From a bacterium A37T11 (GTDB lineage Bacteria; Bacteroidota; Bacteroidia; Sphingobacteriales; Sphingobacteriaceae), in contig FOBR01000025.1 of assembly GCA_900109895.1 (NCBI GenBank), positions 1 to 64,000 of the forward strand: DNA of 64,000 nucleotides, in the 5' to 3' direction. Made by a program: the position numbers and the translations under genes. Of this stretch, positions 35,205 to 44,178 are shown in pieces (within the stretch, counting starts at the first letter, position 1; each line of letters opens with the position of its first letter). The notes beneath the pieces are model-generated. The model was not told the DNA's origin. It saw only the letters and a program-made list of their open reading frames with translations, and did not search any database.

Positions 35205-37010
35205 ATGCAAAAAGTAAGAAACATTGCTATTATAGCGCACGTTGACCACGGTAAAACAACATTGGTTGACAAGATTTTACACTTCACAAATTTATTCAGG
35301 GATAATGAGCAGACCGGCGATCTGATACTGGACAACAATGATCTGGAACGGGAACGTGGTATTACAATTGTTTCTAAAAATGTGGCCGTAAAATACAAAG
35401 ATGTAAAAATTAACATCATTGATACTCCCGGACACGCTGACTTTGGCGGTGAAGTGGAACGGGTCCTGAAAATGGCCGATGGGGTGTTGTTGCTGGTAGA
35501 TGCCTTTGAGGGTCCTATGCCACAAACCCGTTTTGTAACACAAAAAGCATTGGCACTAGGGCTGAAACCGATTGTAGTTGTCAATAAAGTGGACAAAGAA
35601 AATTGCCGTCCTGAAGAAGTATACGAATCTGTTTTCGAACTTTTCTTTAACCTGGATGCTACCGAGGAACAGTTGGATTTTCCGGTATTGTACGGCTCTT
35701 CCAAACAAGGTTGGATGTCACGTGACTGGAAACGGCCTACGACAGACCTTACCGAAATGCTGGACGATATTTTGGAATATATACCAGCGGCCCCCTATTT
35801 TGAGGGTACATTGCAGATGCAGATCACTTCGCTTGATTATTCATCCTTTGTGGGACGTATTGCCATCGGCCGCGTAGCACGGGGCGTGATCAAAGAAAAT
35901 CAACCCATTTCCTTAATGAAACGGGATGGAAAGGTTGTTAAATCACGCGTAAAAGAGCTTTATACGTTTGAAGGCCTTGGTAAGATCAAAGTAACCGAAG
36001 TAAAATCCGGAGATATATGTGCCGTTGTTGGCATTGAAGGTTTTGATATTGGCGACACGATCGCTGATTTTGAAAATCCGGAACAACTGGAGGTCATCCA
36101 TATTGATGAGCCGACCATGAACATGCTGTTCACGATCAACAACTCCCCTTTCTTCGGTAAAGAAGGTAAATTTGTTACTTCCCGCCATCTCCATGACCGG
36201 CTTTATAAGGAAATGGAAAAAAACCTGGCGCTAAAAGTAATTCCTACTGATTCTGCCGATGCATTCCTGGTTTACGGGCGAGGCATCCTCCACTTGTCGA
36301 TTTTGATTGAAACCATGCGCCGGGAAGGTTATGAATTGCAAGTGGGCCAACCTCAGGTAATTTTAAAGGAAATTGACGGTGTTAAATGTGAGCCGATCGA
36401 AATATTGGTGGTGGATGTTCCGGCTGAAGTGGCTGGAAAGGTGATCGAGTTGGTTACCCAACGCAAAGGCGAGCTCCATATTATGGAAACCAAGGGTGAC
36501 ATGCAGCATTTAGAGTTTGATATTCCTTCGCGTGGCATCATAGGCCTAAGAAATAATGTACTGACTGCTACAGCAGGTGAAGCAGTAATGGCGCACCGAA
36601 TTAAGGGTTATGAACCTTGGAAGGGAACTATTCCGGGTCGTTTGGCAGGTGTGCTCGTTTCTATGGAAAAGGGGACTACAACTGCTTATGCGATTGATAA
36701 ACTTCAGGACCGCGGTCGTTTCTTTGTAGATCCGGGAGTGGATATTTATGAAGGTCAAATAGTCGGAGAACATATTCGTGATAATGATCTTGTGGTCAAT
36801 ATTACCAAAGGTAAACAACTTACAAACATGCGGGCTTCTGGAAGTGATGACAACGTTCGGATAGCTCCTGCTATCAAGTTTTCCTTAGAAGAATCGATGG
36901 AATATATTCAAAGTGATGAATACATTGAGGTAACCCCTAAAAGTATCCGCCTGCGCAAGATATATCTGAATGAGAATGAGCGGAAGATTAATGCAAAGAA
37001 ATTCCAGTAA
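35205..37010 (+). CDS. typA: Ribosome-associated GTPase TypA/BipA
   Basis: 601 residues, the family length. The GTPase domain has IAHVDHGKTTLVDKIL (G1), RERGITIVSKN (G2), DTPGHADFGGEVER (G3), VVNKVDKENCRP (G4) and a G5 SSK. EF-G-like domains II, III and V follow, then the TypA-specific C-terminal domain (RASGSDDNVRIAPAIKFS to RKIYLNENER). TypA binds the 70S ribosome and helps 50S assembly and stress adaptation. It is a single gene with its own promoter and a downstream hairpin terminator. Confidence 0.96.
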   Translation: MQKVRNIAIIAHVDHGKTTLVDKILHFTNLFRDNEQTGDLILDNNDLERERGITIVSKNVAVKYKDVKINIIDTPGHADFGGEVERVLKMADGVLLLVDAFEGPMPQTRFVTQKALALGLKPIVVVNKVDKENCRPEEVYESVFELFFNLDATEEQLDFPVLYGSSKQGWMSRDWKRPTTDLTEMLDDILEYIPAAPYFEGTLQMQITSLDYSSFVGRIAIGRVARGVIKENQPISLMKRDGKVVKSRVKELYTFEGLGKIKVTEVKSGDICAVVGIEGFDIGDTIADFENPEQLEVIHIDEPTMNMLFTINNSPFFGKEGKFVTSRHLHDRLYKEMEKNLALKVIPTDSADAFLVYGRGILHLSILIETMRREGYELQVGQPQVILKEIDGVKCEPIEILVVDVPAEVAGKVIELVTQRKGELHIMETKGDMQHLEFDIPSRGIIGLRNNVLTATAGEAVMAHRIKGYEPWKGTIPGRLAGVLVSMEKGTTTAYAIDKLQDRGRFFVDPGVDIYEGQIVGEHIRDNDLVVNITKGKQLTNMRASGSDDNVRIAPAIKFSLEESMEYIQSDEYIEVTPKSIRLRKIYLNENERKINAKKFQ

Positions 37011-37023
37011 AATGGATAATTGG

Positions 37024-37056
37024 AAAGGGGTGGCGAAAGTTACCCCTTTTTATTTT
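37024..37056 (+). terminator. Intrinsic terminator after typA
   Basis: AAAGGGGT (37024-37031) pairs with ACCCCTTT (37042-37049) around a 10-nt loop, followed by TTATTTT. It begins 14 bp after the typA stop and is the clearest intrinsic terminator in the window. Confidence 0.75.
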
Positions 37057-37081
37057 AATATGCAATGGTTACCTTGGCCAC

Positions 37082-37777
37082 ATGAAGTCAAATAAACGTT
37101 TATATCCCACTATATTTTCTACAAGGTATTTCCCCTTGTCTAAACTGAGAGATAAGACCTTGCAGCTGATCGATAAGGTAACGGTGGGAGCTGGGAGAGA
37201 AAAGTCGGTACTAATAGACTTTGGCTGTGGAAATATGCCCTATAAAGAAAAAATAGACCCAAAAGTGGGTCAGTATTTGGGGGTAGACCTAGCTATTAAC
37301 CCTGTAGCTGATCATTTTATAGATTATGATAGTAAAACCTCGCTTCCAAACCAAGTGGCAGATATCATATTGTCCAATCAGGTGTTGGAGCATGTGGACT
37401 CACCAGATGGCTACCTTCAAGAGGCGTGGAGGATACTTAAACCAGGAGGTTCAATGATCATCAGTACTCATGGGTACTGGCTATATCATCCGACGCCCAA
37501 CGATTATTGGCGATGGACAAGTGCAGGTTTGCGAAAAACGATAGAAAACGCCAATTTTGAGGTAATGGAATTTTATGGCATCATGGGTCTGGCAGCCAGT
37601 GGTATTCAGCTTTTTCAAGATTCGATCATCAACAAGCTTCCTAAATTTTTGATACCCCCTATTGCTTTGGTAATGCAGTTTATGGTAAGGGTATTTGACA
37701 AGTTGCATACTCAAAAGCAGCGGGATAGGGATGCAGCGATCTATGTGATACTGGCTGTAAGACCTGCCAAAGGCTAG
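37082..37777 (+). CDS. Class I SAM-dependent methyltransferase
   Basis: 231 residues. Motif I is VLIDFGCGNMPYKEKI, the acidic post-I residue is in YLGVDLA, and motif IV region ADIILSNQVLEHVDSPDGYL matches the Methyltransf_11 type; KPGGSMIISTHG follows. The C-terminal part is hydrophobic (FLIPPIALVMQFMVRVF), which might touch membrane. The substrate is unknown; relatives often modify lipids, quinones or glycans. TACCTTGG (37070-37077), one base off the -7 consensus, ends 4 nt before the ATG. Its stop codon shares four bases with the convergent symporter. Confidence 0.82.
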   Translation: MKSNKRLYPTIFSTRYFPLSKLRDKTLQLIDKVTVGAGREKSVLIDFGCGNMPYKEKIDPKVGQYLGVDLAINPVADHFIDYDSKTSLPNQVADIILSNQVLEHVDSPDGYLQEAWRILKPGGSMIISTHGYWLYHPTPNDYWRWTSAGLRKTIENANFEVMEFYGIMGLAASGIQLFQDSIINKLPKFLIPPIALVMQFMVRVFDKLHTQKQRDRDAAIYVILAVRPAKG

Positions 37778-39264
37778 ATTTTTTTTGTATTTATTTGGAA
37801 ATCAACGGCTGATTTACTGCTAAGTAGCAGCATAAACCAGGTAAGAAATCCATTGATCAGAATAAGTTCAAAACCGATGACATAGGTGGTATATCGGGAA
37901 AGGCAATTATTCAGAACAAAGCAAAGTACAGGAGAAAGTAGGCAAATATAGGGTACCAAACCATCATTTACCCGGCGGTCGCACAGCATGCCAAAGGCAA
38001 ACAAACCTAAAAGTGGACCATAGGTGTAGCCAGCGGCTACAAATATTGCCGTAACCACTGAATCGTCATTAATGATGCGGAAGACAAGAATTACGAGCAA
38101 CATGATCACTGAAAACATGAAGTGTACACGTCCCCGTGTTTTGACCAGACGCTCGTCGTTAGGATCTTCTTTTTTATTAAAATTAAGAAAATCCACGCAG
38201 AATGAAGTCGTCAGTGCGGTAAGTGCCGAATCGGTGGTGGCAAAGGTGGCTGCCGTAAGACCCATCATAAAGATGATGCCTGGTAAGATGGCCAAATGAT
38301 TAAGGGCAATTTCCGGATATAGGTAGTCTGGGGTGGGCAAAGCGCTCACATCAATATGGTTAACGGCGGCGTAAATGTATAGCAATGCCCCTACTGCCAA
38401 GAAAAATATGTTGATAACTACAAAAACGGCAGTAAATGATAGCATATTCTTCTGGGCATCCTTAATATTTTTCATGCTCAGATTCTTTTGCATGAGGTCC
38501 TGGTCAAGACCCGTCATGGCTACGGTCACAAAAATTCCTCCGACAAATTGTTTCCAGAAATTGGTTTTACTGGCCAAAAAGTCGTTCCAAAAGAAAATTT
38601 GCGAATAACTGCTGTTCTTTACGGTTTCAATTGTTTGAACTATATTAAGCCCCATTTTGTCGGCCATAAAATAGATGGACAGCAACACGGCCGCGACCAA
38701 AAAAAAGGTCTGCATCATATCGGTAATAATGATGGTTTTGAGCCCTCCTTTATGGGTATATAGCCATATAAGCACCAAGCAAATGACAATGGTCAGTGCG
38801 AATGGGACGTTCCAAGCGTCAAAAATGAAACGTTGCAGTACGATGGCTACAAGGTAGAGCCTGAAGGCTGAGCTGATGGTACGTGAAATAAGGAAAATCA
38901 TTGCCCCGCTTTTATAGCTTTTATGGCCTAGGCGCTGTTCCAAGTAGGTGTAAATAGATACGAGTCTGAGCCTATAATAAAGGGGCAGCAATACCAGGGC
39001 GATTATTATGAAGCCAACCGCATTGCCCAAAATAAATTGAAAATAACCGAAATGCCCATGCCCTACAGCTCCAGGAACGGAAATGAAAGTGACTCCGGAG
39101 AGCGCCGTGCCGATCATTCCAAAAGCAACCACGTACCATTTGGAATTGCGGTTGGCAATAAAGAAGGTAGCATTGTCTGAAGATTTTCTGGATGTTAAGT
39201 GGGCAACTCCAACCAATAAGGCAAAATAGGCCAGCAAAAAGCACAATAGTGTAATAGGCGCCAT
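37774..39264 (-). CDS. Sodium:solute symporter, candidate MurNAc transporter
   Basis: 496 residues with about 13 membrane helices of the SSS family; GTALSGVTFISVPGAVGHGH and IYTYLEQRLGHKSYKSGAMI are the sodium-binding core, and GLTAATFATTDSALTALTTS is the conserved signature. It starts on the last base of the murQ stop (TAATG), so the two are one transcript. In Tannerella forsythia an inner-membrane transporter (MurT) beside MurK and MurQ imports N-acetylmuramic acid; this symporter is a candidate for the same job, by position. The stop overlaps that of the methyltransferase. Confidence 0.85.
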   Translation of the reverse strand: MAPITLLCFLLAYFALLVGVAHLTSRKSSDNATFFIANRNSKWYVVAFGMIGTALSGVTFISVPGAVGHGHFGYFQFILGNAVGFIIIALVLLPLYYRLRLVSIYTYLEQRLGHKSYKSGAMIFLISRTISSAFRLYLVAIVLQRFIFDAWNVPFALTIVICLVLIWLYTHKGGLKTIIITDMMQTFFLVAAVLLSIYFMADKMGLNIVQTIETVKNSSYSQIFFWNDFLASKTNFWKQFVGGIFVTVAMTGLDQDLMQKNLSMKNIKDAQKNMLSFTAVFVVINIFFLAVGALLYIYAAVNHIDVSALPTPDYLYPEIALNHLAILPGIIFMMGLTAATFATTDSALTALTTSFCVDFLNFNKKEDPNDERLVKTRGRVHFMFSVIMLLVILVFRIINDDSVVTAIFVAAGYTYGPLLGLFAFGMLCDRRVNDGLVPYICLLSPVLCFVLNNCLSRYTTYVIGFELILINGFLTWFMLLLSSKSAVDFQINTKKI

Positions 39265-40088
39265 TACAAATGGGCTTTTAATCCCCCTGAAATTTGTTCA
39301 ATGGCCTTGCGGACACTACCGTGCTTTTCAAGCAGCTCTGAAGCTGTTTGTGCATCCGTTCCTGTTTCCTGCATAATGATGTGGACCCCGCGACTGAAAA
39401 GTTTGTTGTTGGTCAATTGCATATCCACCATTTTATTCCCTTTCACTCTTCCCAATTGTATCATGATACTGGTGCTAATCATATTGAGCACCAATTTTTG
39501 CGCAGTCCCAGCTTTAAGACGCGTAGAACCAGTAACAAACTCAGGGCCTACAATAACTTCAATAGGATAGGCGGAAGATGCGGCTACCGCACTTTCTGCA
39601 TTGCACACCAGGCATCCAGTCACTAAACCCGCCGCATTTGCGGCATTCAACCCCCCAATGACATAAGGGGTACTACCTGATGCCGCTATTCCCAGCAAAA
39701 CATCATTGGCATTCACACCATGTTCCTGCAGGTCATTCCAGGCCTGTTTAGTATCATCTTCTGCAAATTCTACTGCTTTGCGTATGGCGCTATCCCCACC
39801 GGCGATCAGTCCGATCACCCAGTCATAGGGAACGCCAAATGTAGGAGGGATCTCTGAGGCATCGAGTACACCCAGCCTGCCGCTTGTACCGGCACCTATG
39901 TAAAACAACCTTCCCCCCTCTTTCATTCGGGCCACTGCCGCATTTACAAATTCTTCAATTTGCGGTATGGCTTTTTTAACTGCGATGGCTACCGTTTGAT
40001 CTTCCTGATTAATATTATTCAACAACTCATTAACAGACATTTTTTCCAAATCCTGATAATTCGAATCCCGCTCCGTCGTTTTTATCAT
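39264..40088 (-). CDS. murQ: N-acetylmuramic acid 6-phosphate etherase
   Basis: 274 residues. MurQ splits the lactyl ether of MurNAc-6-phosphate, giving GlcNAc-6-phosphate and D-lactate in peptidoglycan recycling. The SIS fold shows GRLFYIGAGTSGRLGVLDASE followed by IPPTFGVP, the second conserved block GIAASGSTPYVIGGL, and GSTRLKAGTAQKLVLNMIST, all family signatures. Catalytic Glu is in DASE. Its substrate requires a MurNAc kinase, which is not in this window. It heads a two-gene unit with the symporter. Confidence 0.96.
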   Translation of the reverse strand: MIKTTERDSNYQDLEKMSVNELLNNINQEDQTVAIAVKKAIPQIEEFVNAAVARMKEGGRLFYIGAGTSGRLGVLDASEIPPTFGVPYDWVIGLIAGGDSAIRKAVEFAEDDTKQAWNDLQEHGVNANDVLLGIAASGSTPYVIGGLNAANAAGLVTGCLVCNAESAVAASSAYPIEVIVGPEFVTGSTRLKAGTAQKLVLNMISTSIMIQLGRVKGNKMVDMQLTNNKLFSRGVHIIMQETGTDAQTASELLEKHGSVRKAIEQISGGLKAHL

Positions 40089-40119
40089 TTCTTAACTATT
40101 AAGATGTTATCAACACGCA

Positions 40120-40127
40120 CAAAAATA
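40120..40127 (-). promoter_or_regulatory. Possible murQ -7 element (TATTTTTG)
   Basis: Minus-strand TATTTTTG fits TAnnTTTG and lies 31 nt upstream of the murQ ATG. The 142-bp gap to namZ is A/T-rich. The ATGCATTTTTATG-type box of the other salvage promoters is not found 20 nt upstream. Confidence 0.35.
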
Positions 40128-40230
40128 TATCCTTTTCTGCTTAAATCTTCTATATATAGCGATAATTTATTTTAAACTTGTCCTCTTACTAAATTCATTT
40201 TATGCTTTACAATCAATACCGCCCCCATGG

Positions 40231-41406
40231 CTATTCAAAGTCGGTGTACAATAAATATTTCTTTCGCATTTGCTTGTATGCATCCAATTCAGGCTTCCAG
40301 GATGCCCTGATCTGCGACTCGCTAAGCCCTGACTTGATCTGTTCCTGTAGTTCCGCATTGCCTGCCAGCTTATTAAAGAATTCAGGCCGTGCAAAAAATT
40401 TCTTCTTGTCTGGAAATTTCCGATAAAAATCAAGCAAATATTTTAAGCTGAACTTCTCTTTGATAGCATCTGCCTGGCGAAGGTCAAGACCGTAGCAAAG
40501 ATTACCCTGTTGCTCCACATGGTCGGACATACCTGGTTTTTTGGTGGGAGTAAACGTGAAATTTCCAAAAACAGGATCTGGGTATCCCAGCACCTGAAAA
40601 GGCCAGTCAGTACCCCTGCCTACGCTAATGTCTGTGGCTTCAAACAGACACAGGGACATATACAGGCGAACCGACACATAGTTTGGCAAACTTGGCGAGG
40701 GTATGACCGGAAGCTGATACGGAGTGCTGTGATCCCAATTTTTTACTTTTATAACATCCAGATCGCATTTTCTCCCGGCTTTTAGCCAACCTTCACCATT
40801 GATCATCTGCGCGAGCTCACCGACGGTGAGCCCATGTATCATGGCTATTTTATGAAAACTTACATTACTTTTAAAGCGGTCATCTTTCCTTACCGGGCCG
40901 TCTACCTGGTCTCCGTTTGGGTTAGGCCTGTCAAGCACGATCATTTTTTTGCCATGGTCTGCACATAACTGCATGACCTGATGCATGGAGGCAATATAGG
41001 TGTAAAACCTGGCGCCTACATCTTGAAGGTCAAATAGTATGATATCGACTGAAGCCACGACAGAGTCGGCCTTTTTATTTTTACCATAGAGACTATAGAG
41101 GGGTAAACCTGTCTTTTTATCTATATCGTTGGAGACTTTCTCTCCTCGTTCAATGTTTCCCCTAAATCCATGCTCGGGAGCAAAGGCAAATTTGAGATCG
41201 ACACCATTTCTTAAAAGAACGTCTACCAAATGCTCACTACCAACAACGGAGGTCTGATTGCCCATAAGTCCCACTTTTTTGCCTTTTAATAAGGGCAAAT
41301 ATAATTCTTGCTGCTCCGCCCCTGTAAGAAGGCCTGCAGTACCTGTTCCCTTCGGTTGCGCGCAAGCTACCTGAACCAGCAAACAGATATATATCACAAG
41401 TTTCAT
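40231..41406 (-). CDS. namZ: Exo-beta-N-acetylmuramidase NamZ (DUF1343, GH171)
   Basis: 391 residues. NamZ enzymes release N-acetylmuramic acid from the non-reducing end of peptidoglycan fragments. A signal peptide with possible lipobox is visible (LVIYICLLVQVACAQPKG). Family blocks: KKVGLMGNQTSVV, LKFAFAPEHGFRGNIERGEK, LPLYSLYGKNKKAD, ILFDLQDVGARFYTYIAS, DRPNPNGDQVDGPVRKD, IPSPSLPNYVSVRLYMSLCL followed by FEATDISVGRGTDWPF, and the C-terminal PDKKKFFARPEFFNKLAG. Location is periplasm or outer membrane. It has its own promoter with the locus box at 41458-41470 and precedes murQ, whose route its product would enter. Confidence 0.93.
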   Translation of the reverse strand: MKLVIYICLLVQVACAQPKGTGTAGLLTGAEQQELYLPLLKGKKVGLMGNQTSVVGSEHLVDVLLRNGVDLKFAFAPEHGFRGNIERGEKVSNDIDKKTGLPLYSLYGKNKKADSVVASVDIILFDLQDVGARFYTYIASMHQVMQLCADHGKKMIVLDRPNPNGDQVDGPVRKDDRFKSNVSFHKIAMIHGLTVGELAQMINGEGWLKAGRKCDLDVIKVKNWDHSTPYQLPVIPSPSLPNYVSVRLYMSLCLFEATDISVGRGTDWPFQVLGYPDPVFGNFTFTPTKKPGMSDHVEQQGNLCYGLDLRQADAIKEKFSLKYLLDFYRKFPDKKKFFARPEFFNKLAGNAELQEQIKSGLSESQIRASWKPELDAYKQMRKKYLLYTDFE

Positions 41407-41430
41407 TTTCTAAATGGCTTTAAGGTTCTA

Positions 41431-41470
41431 CAATTATAATTAAATATTCCAAAAAGTATGCATGTTTATG
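41431..41470 (-). promoter_or_regulatory. namZ promoter with salvage-locus box
   Basis: Minus-strand TATAATTG (41438 to 41431) is one base off TAnnTTTG. Nineteen nt upstream lies the box ATGCATGTTTATG (plus strand, 41458-41470), which differs in one base from the copies upstream of the S9 peptidase gene and in two from the copy upstream of susC. The box therefore covers the -33 region. The remaining part of the 166-bp gap shows nothing else. Confidence 0.5.
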
Positions 41471-41572
41471 TTAAAAATTTTAATATAATGAATAAAAACG
41501 CAATCTTGTACCCCTACACTATGCTTCATACAGGCACAATAACGCAAAAAAATGTTTAAATGAAAAATATGA

Positions 41573-42979
41573 TTAATTGATTGGAGGAACATGCCTCTCT
41601 TCAAGCGGAACAAATAATTTCTTCTGCTTATAATACCAGTAGACCGGTACGCCTGAAAAAATAAGCAGTAGACCAATTAAAGACTGCAAAGGGGTCTGGA
41701 TAACGGTCACCACCACCAGCGAAACACAAAAGAGGGCAAAAATGACTGGTAAAAATGGATATCCATTCAATTTGTAAGGCCGGGGTGCCTCAGGCGATTT
41801 GACGCGCATGATGATAACGCCCAATGCGGTAGCAGCATAAAAGATAAATGCTGCAAAAATAAGCAGGTCAGTGAGCTGATCAAAACTGCCCCACCATAAA
41901 AGCACCAACGCCCATACTCCCTGCATAAGGATCGCATTAAAAGGTGTTTGGTATTTGTGATGTATTTTGCCGGTACTTTTTAAAAAAAGGCCGTCACGGC
42001 TCATGGCATAAAAAATGCGGGAAGAGGTGAGAATGGTAGTATTGGTACAGTTAAATGTGCTTAGTAGGATAAGGGTAGATAGCACTATGGCACCGGCCGG
42101 GCCTGTAATGACACCTGCCACCTCTACTGCTGCGATCTTACTGGGCTCTTGGTTAATGGCAGCAAGGTCTTGAACTGGGAGTACATATAAATAGGCTGCA
42201 TTTACCGCAAGGTACAAAAACATAACGAACAGCGTTCCCGTGATCAGCGCGCGTGGGATATTTTTTTGGGGCTCTTTGACCTCTTCTCCTAAATACCCAA
42301 TGTTGTTCCACCCTTCATAGCCCCAAAAAGCACTTAATGATGCACCAAAGAAGGCTGTAAATAACGCCCATCCGGTAGGGGCCAGGGTAGATGGTGCAAA
42401 ATGTGCGGTTTCTCCTTTTTGTGAACCAAGTGCTGAAAATACAAATCCGATCATCACCAGAATGATCCCAATAATCAGGTAACGGCTCAAGTTGGCACTG
42501 AAGGTCACCCCCCGATAGTTGATGAAACTTAAAAAGAGCACTAACAGTGTGGCCAATACTTTAATAGCAAATGCACTATGATCTGCTCCGGCAGACAGAA
42601 AATCTGTTTGAGGCAAAGGAACCAATGCATTAAAAGATTGCGCAAAAATATAGGCTAATGCGGCTACAGTTGCCGATTTCATGACCGTAAGGTTCCCCCA
42701 ACCGTATAAAAAAGCAAAAAAACGGCCGTAGATCCGCTTAAAATACACGAATTCACCGCCTGAACCGGGCATCATGGAGGCCAACTCAGCCGTACAAAGT
42801 GCCCCTGCCAAACTCAACAGCCCTGCTACTGCCCAACATAGCAGGATAAACACAGGGGAATGAAGTGTTTCTGCCATCGGGGCGATTTTTTTAAAAACGC
42901 CTGATCCAACCACGGCACTGATGACCAAAAAAATAGCCGCAGAACGGGTTACACTTCTTTTAAGCGTGGTGTTCTCCAT
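41573..42979 (-). CDS. APC-family amino acid permease
   Basis: 468 residues with 12 membrane helices. The start RSAAIFLVISAVVGSGVFKK carries the unwound helix-1 GSG substrate motif of APC transporters; AELASMMPGSGGEFVYFKRI is the conserved helix-2/loop block, and FFGASLSAFWGYEGWNNIGY is helix 6. Relatives are LAT/SteT-like exchangers for neutral amino acids, cationic ones or small peptides. In this locus it could import amino acids released from the peptide stem. The substrate is inferred from context only. Confidence 0.85.
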   Translation of the reverse strand: MENTTLKRSVTRSAAIFLVISAVVGSGVFKKIAPMAETLHSPVFILLCWAVAGLLSLAGALCTAELASMMPGSGGEFVYFKRIYGRFFAFLYGWGNLTVMKSATVAALAYIFAQSFNALVPLPQTDFLSAGADHSAFAIKVLATLLVLFLSFINYRGVTFSANLSRYLIIGIILVMIGFVFSALGSQKGETAHFAPSTLAPTGWALFTAFFGASLSAFWGYEGWNNIGYLGEEVKEPQKNIPRALITGTLFVMFLYLAVNAAYLYVLPVQDLAAINQEPSKIAAVEVAGVITGPAGAIVLSTLILLSTFNCTNTTILTSSRIFYAMSRDGLFLKSTGKIHHKYQTPFNAILMQGVWALVLLWWGSFDQLTDLLIFAAFIFYAATALGVIIMRVKSPEAPRPYKLNGYPFLPVIFALFCVSLVVVTVIQTPLQSLIGLLLIFSGVPVYWYYKQKKLFVPLEERHVPPIN

Positions 42980-43049
42980 ATTTGTTTCCTTTTAGAAAAA
43001 TATCCTATTAAAATCTGTATAAAAATACTGGTTTAAATCAAAATTTCCT

Positions 43050-43089
43050 CAATTATAAAACTAATATTCCAATATAATAGGTGTATAGG
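43050..43089 (-). promoter_or_regulatory. Possible APC-permease promoter resembling the namZ promoter
   Basis: CAATTATAA at 43050 and ATATTCCAA about 5 nt further match the same two blocks, at almost the same spacing, in the namZ promoter (41431 onward). The equivalent of the ATGCATTTTTATG box is only weakly similar here. Minus-strand TATAATTG would be the -7 element. Confidence 0.3.
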
Positions 43090-43113
43090 AAATTTTTCTA
43101 AAAATTTAATGCA

Positions 43114-44178
43114 TCATAGCAATATTAAACCTAGACCAGCACGTTCATTGGGGATCAAATATCCATCCTCCAATGTAAACCCATCTTTTACGACATCTTC
43201 AGCCAGATCAAAGCTACCATCCAGGTCTATATACTGCGTATGTGCACAACTAAACGCTACGTGCAACGCTCCCGTAATGCTCACCATGCTCTCGTCGTTA
43301 CACCCCCAAAAAAGGGAAATATCGGCCTGTTTGGCAATATTAGCGATTTCCAGGGCGCCTGCAATACCTCCACATTTCATCAGCTTAATGTTAAAAATAC
43401 CGTAAGGCATGTCCTTTGCCAGGGCCAACGCCGATTTGGCGTTTTTCAACGACTCGTCTGCTGCCAGTAACCGACGGACAGGTTCCGGAAATTGCATCAA
43501 GTCGCTTTCCATACCGGGAGGGAACGGTTGCTCTACCAGTTCTACTTCCTGCCCAGCGGTTTGGTCTAAAAAAAGCTGCAATTTGGCGGCATCATAGCCT
43601 GTATTGGCGTCTACCCGGATACGAAAGTAATCATGATATTTTTCCCGTAACTTGATGATCCGCTCTGCGTCTTCTTCGGGATCAATGCCCGTTTTTACTT
43701 TCAGCACCTTAAAGCCGCTATCATAATATTCTTGAGCTTCTGCCAAGGTATCGACCACGTTTTTGATGCCTATGGTAACCGAAGTAAGCATTTTTTGATG
43801 TCTGCGGCCATAGAAATCGAGTACCGAAATTCCCAACCATTGGCCAAATGCATCGTGCAATGCCAAGTCGATAGCGGCTTGCGTGCCTGGGTGCTTAGGA
43901 AACTGTAATCTTATATCCTGGATTATTTTATTGAATTCTCGGATATCATGCCCTACCAATGATTGAACTATTTCTGAAGTGAGGTTGTTAATGGTATCTT
44001 CTGCGGATTCACCTACCACATCCACGTCGGTAGCCGATGAACCAAACCCTACCATGCCATTTGCCAGCTTAACCTCCAAAAATACGACCTCTGCATCAAA
44101 AAATGTATTCCGGGCTATGGTATAAGGTCTTTTAATAGCCAGTTTTTTCCGGTAGGCTTTTAGCTCTAGGATGTGCAT
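43114..44178 (-). CDS. Enolase-superfamily dipeptide epimerase (L-Ala-D/L-Glu type or DgcA-like)
   Basis: 354 residues. The muconate-lactonizing-type barrel shows the KxK base in GFKVLKVKTGIDPEEDAE, metal ligands in RIRVDANTGYD, VELVEQPFPP and LAADESLKNA, and the second lysine in FNIKLMKCGG. These are the L-Ala-D/L-Glu epimerase signatures; the enzyme inverts D-Glu in murein dipeptides. In marine bacteria a relative (DgcA) racemises N-acetyl-D-Glu together with a DUF1611 partner (DgcN); exactly such a DUF1611 gene overlaps here by 13 bp, so both readings are open. It has no signal peptide and is probably cytoplasmic. Confidence 0.9.
   Translation of the reverse strand: MHILELKAYRKKLAIKRPYTIARNTFFDAEVVFLEVKLANGMVGFGSSATDVDVVGESAEDTINNLTSEIVQSLVGHDIREFNKIIQDIRLQFPKHPGTQAAIDLALHDAFGQWLGISVLDFYGRRHQKMLTSVTIGIKNVVDTLAEAQEYYDSGFKVLKVKTGIDPEEDAERIIKLREKYHDYFRIRVDANTGYDAAKLQLFLDQTAGQEVELVEQPFPPGMESDLMQFPEPVRRLLAADESLKNAKSALALAKDMPYGIFNIKLMKCGGIAGALEIANIAKQADISLFWGCNDESMVSITGALHVAFSCAHTQYIDLDGSFDLAEDVVKDGFTLEDGYLIPNERAGLGLILL

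Noticed and set aside
43104-43120. Possible extra copy of the salvage box (ATGCATCAT) at the end of the epimerase gene
   Set aside because: It lies on the epimerase stop codon, lacks the TTTTTATG half and has no -7 element 20 nt away.
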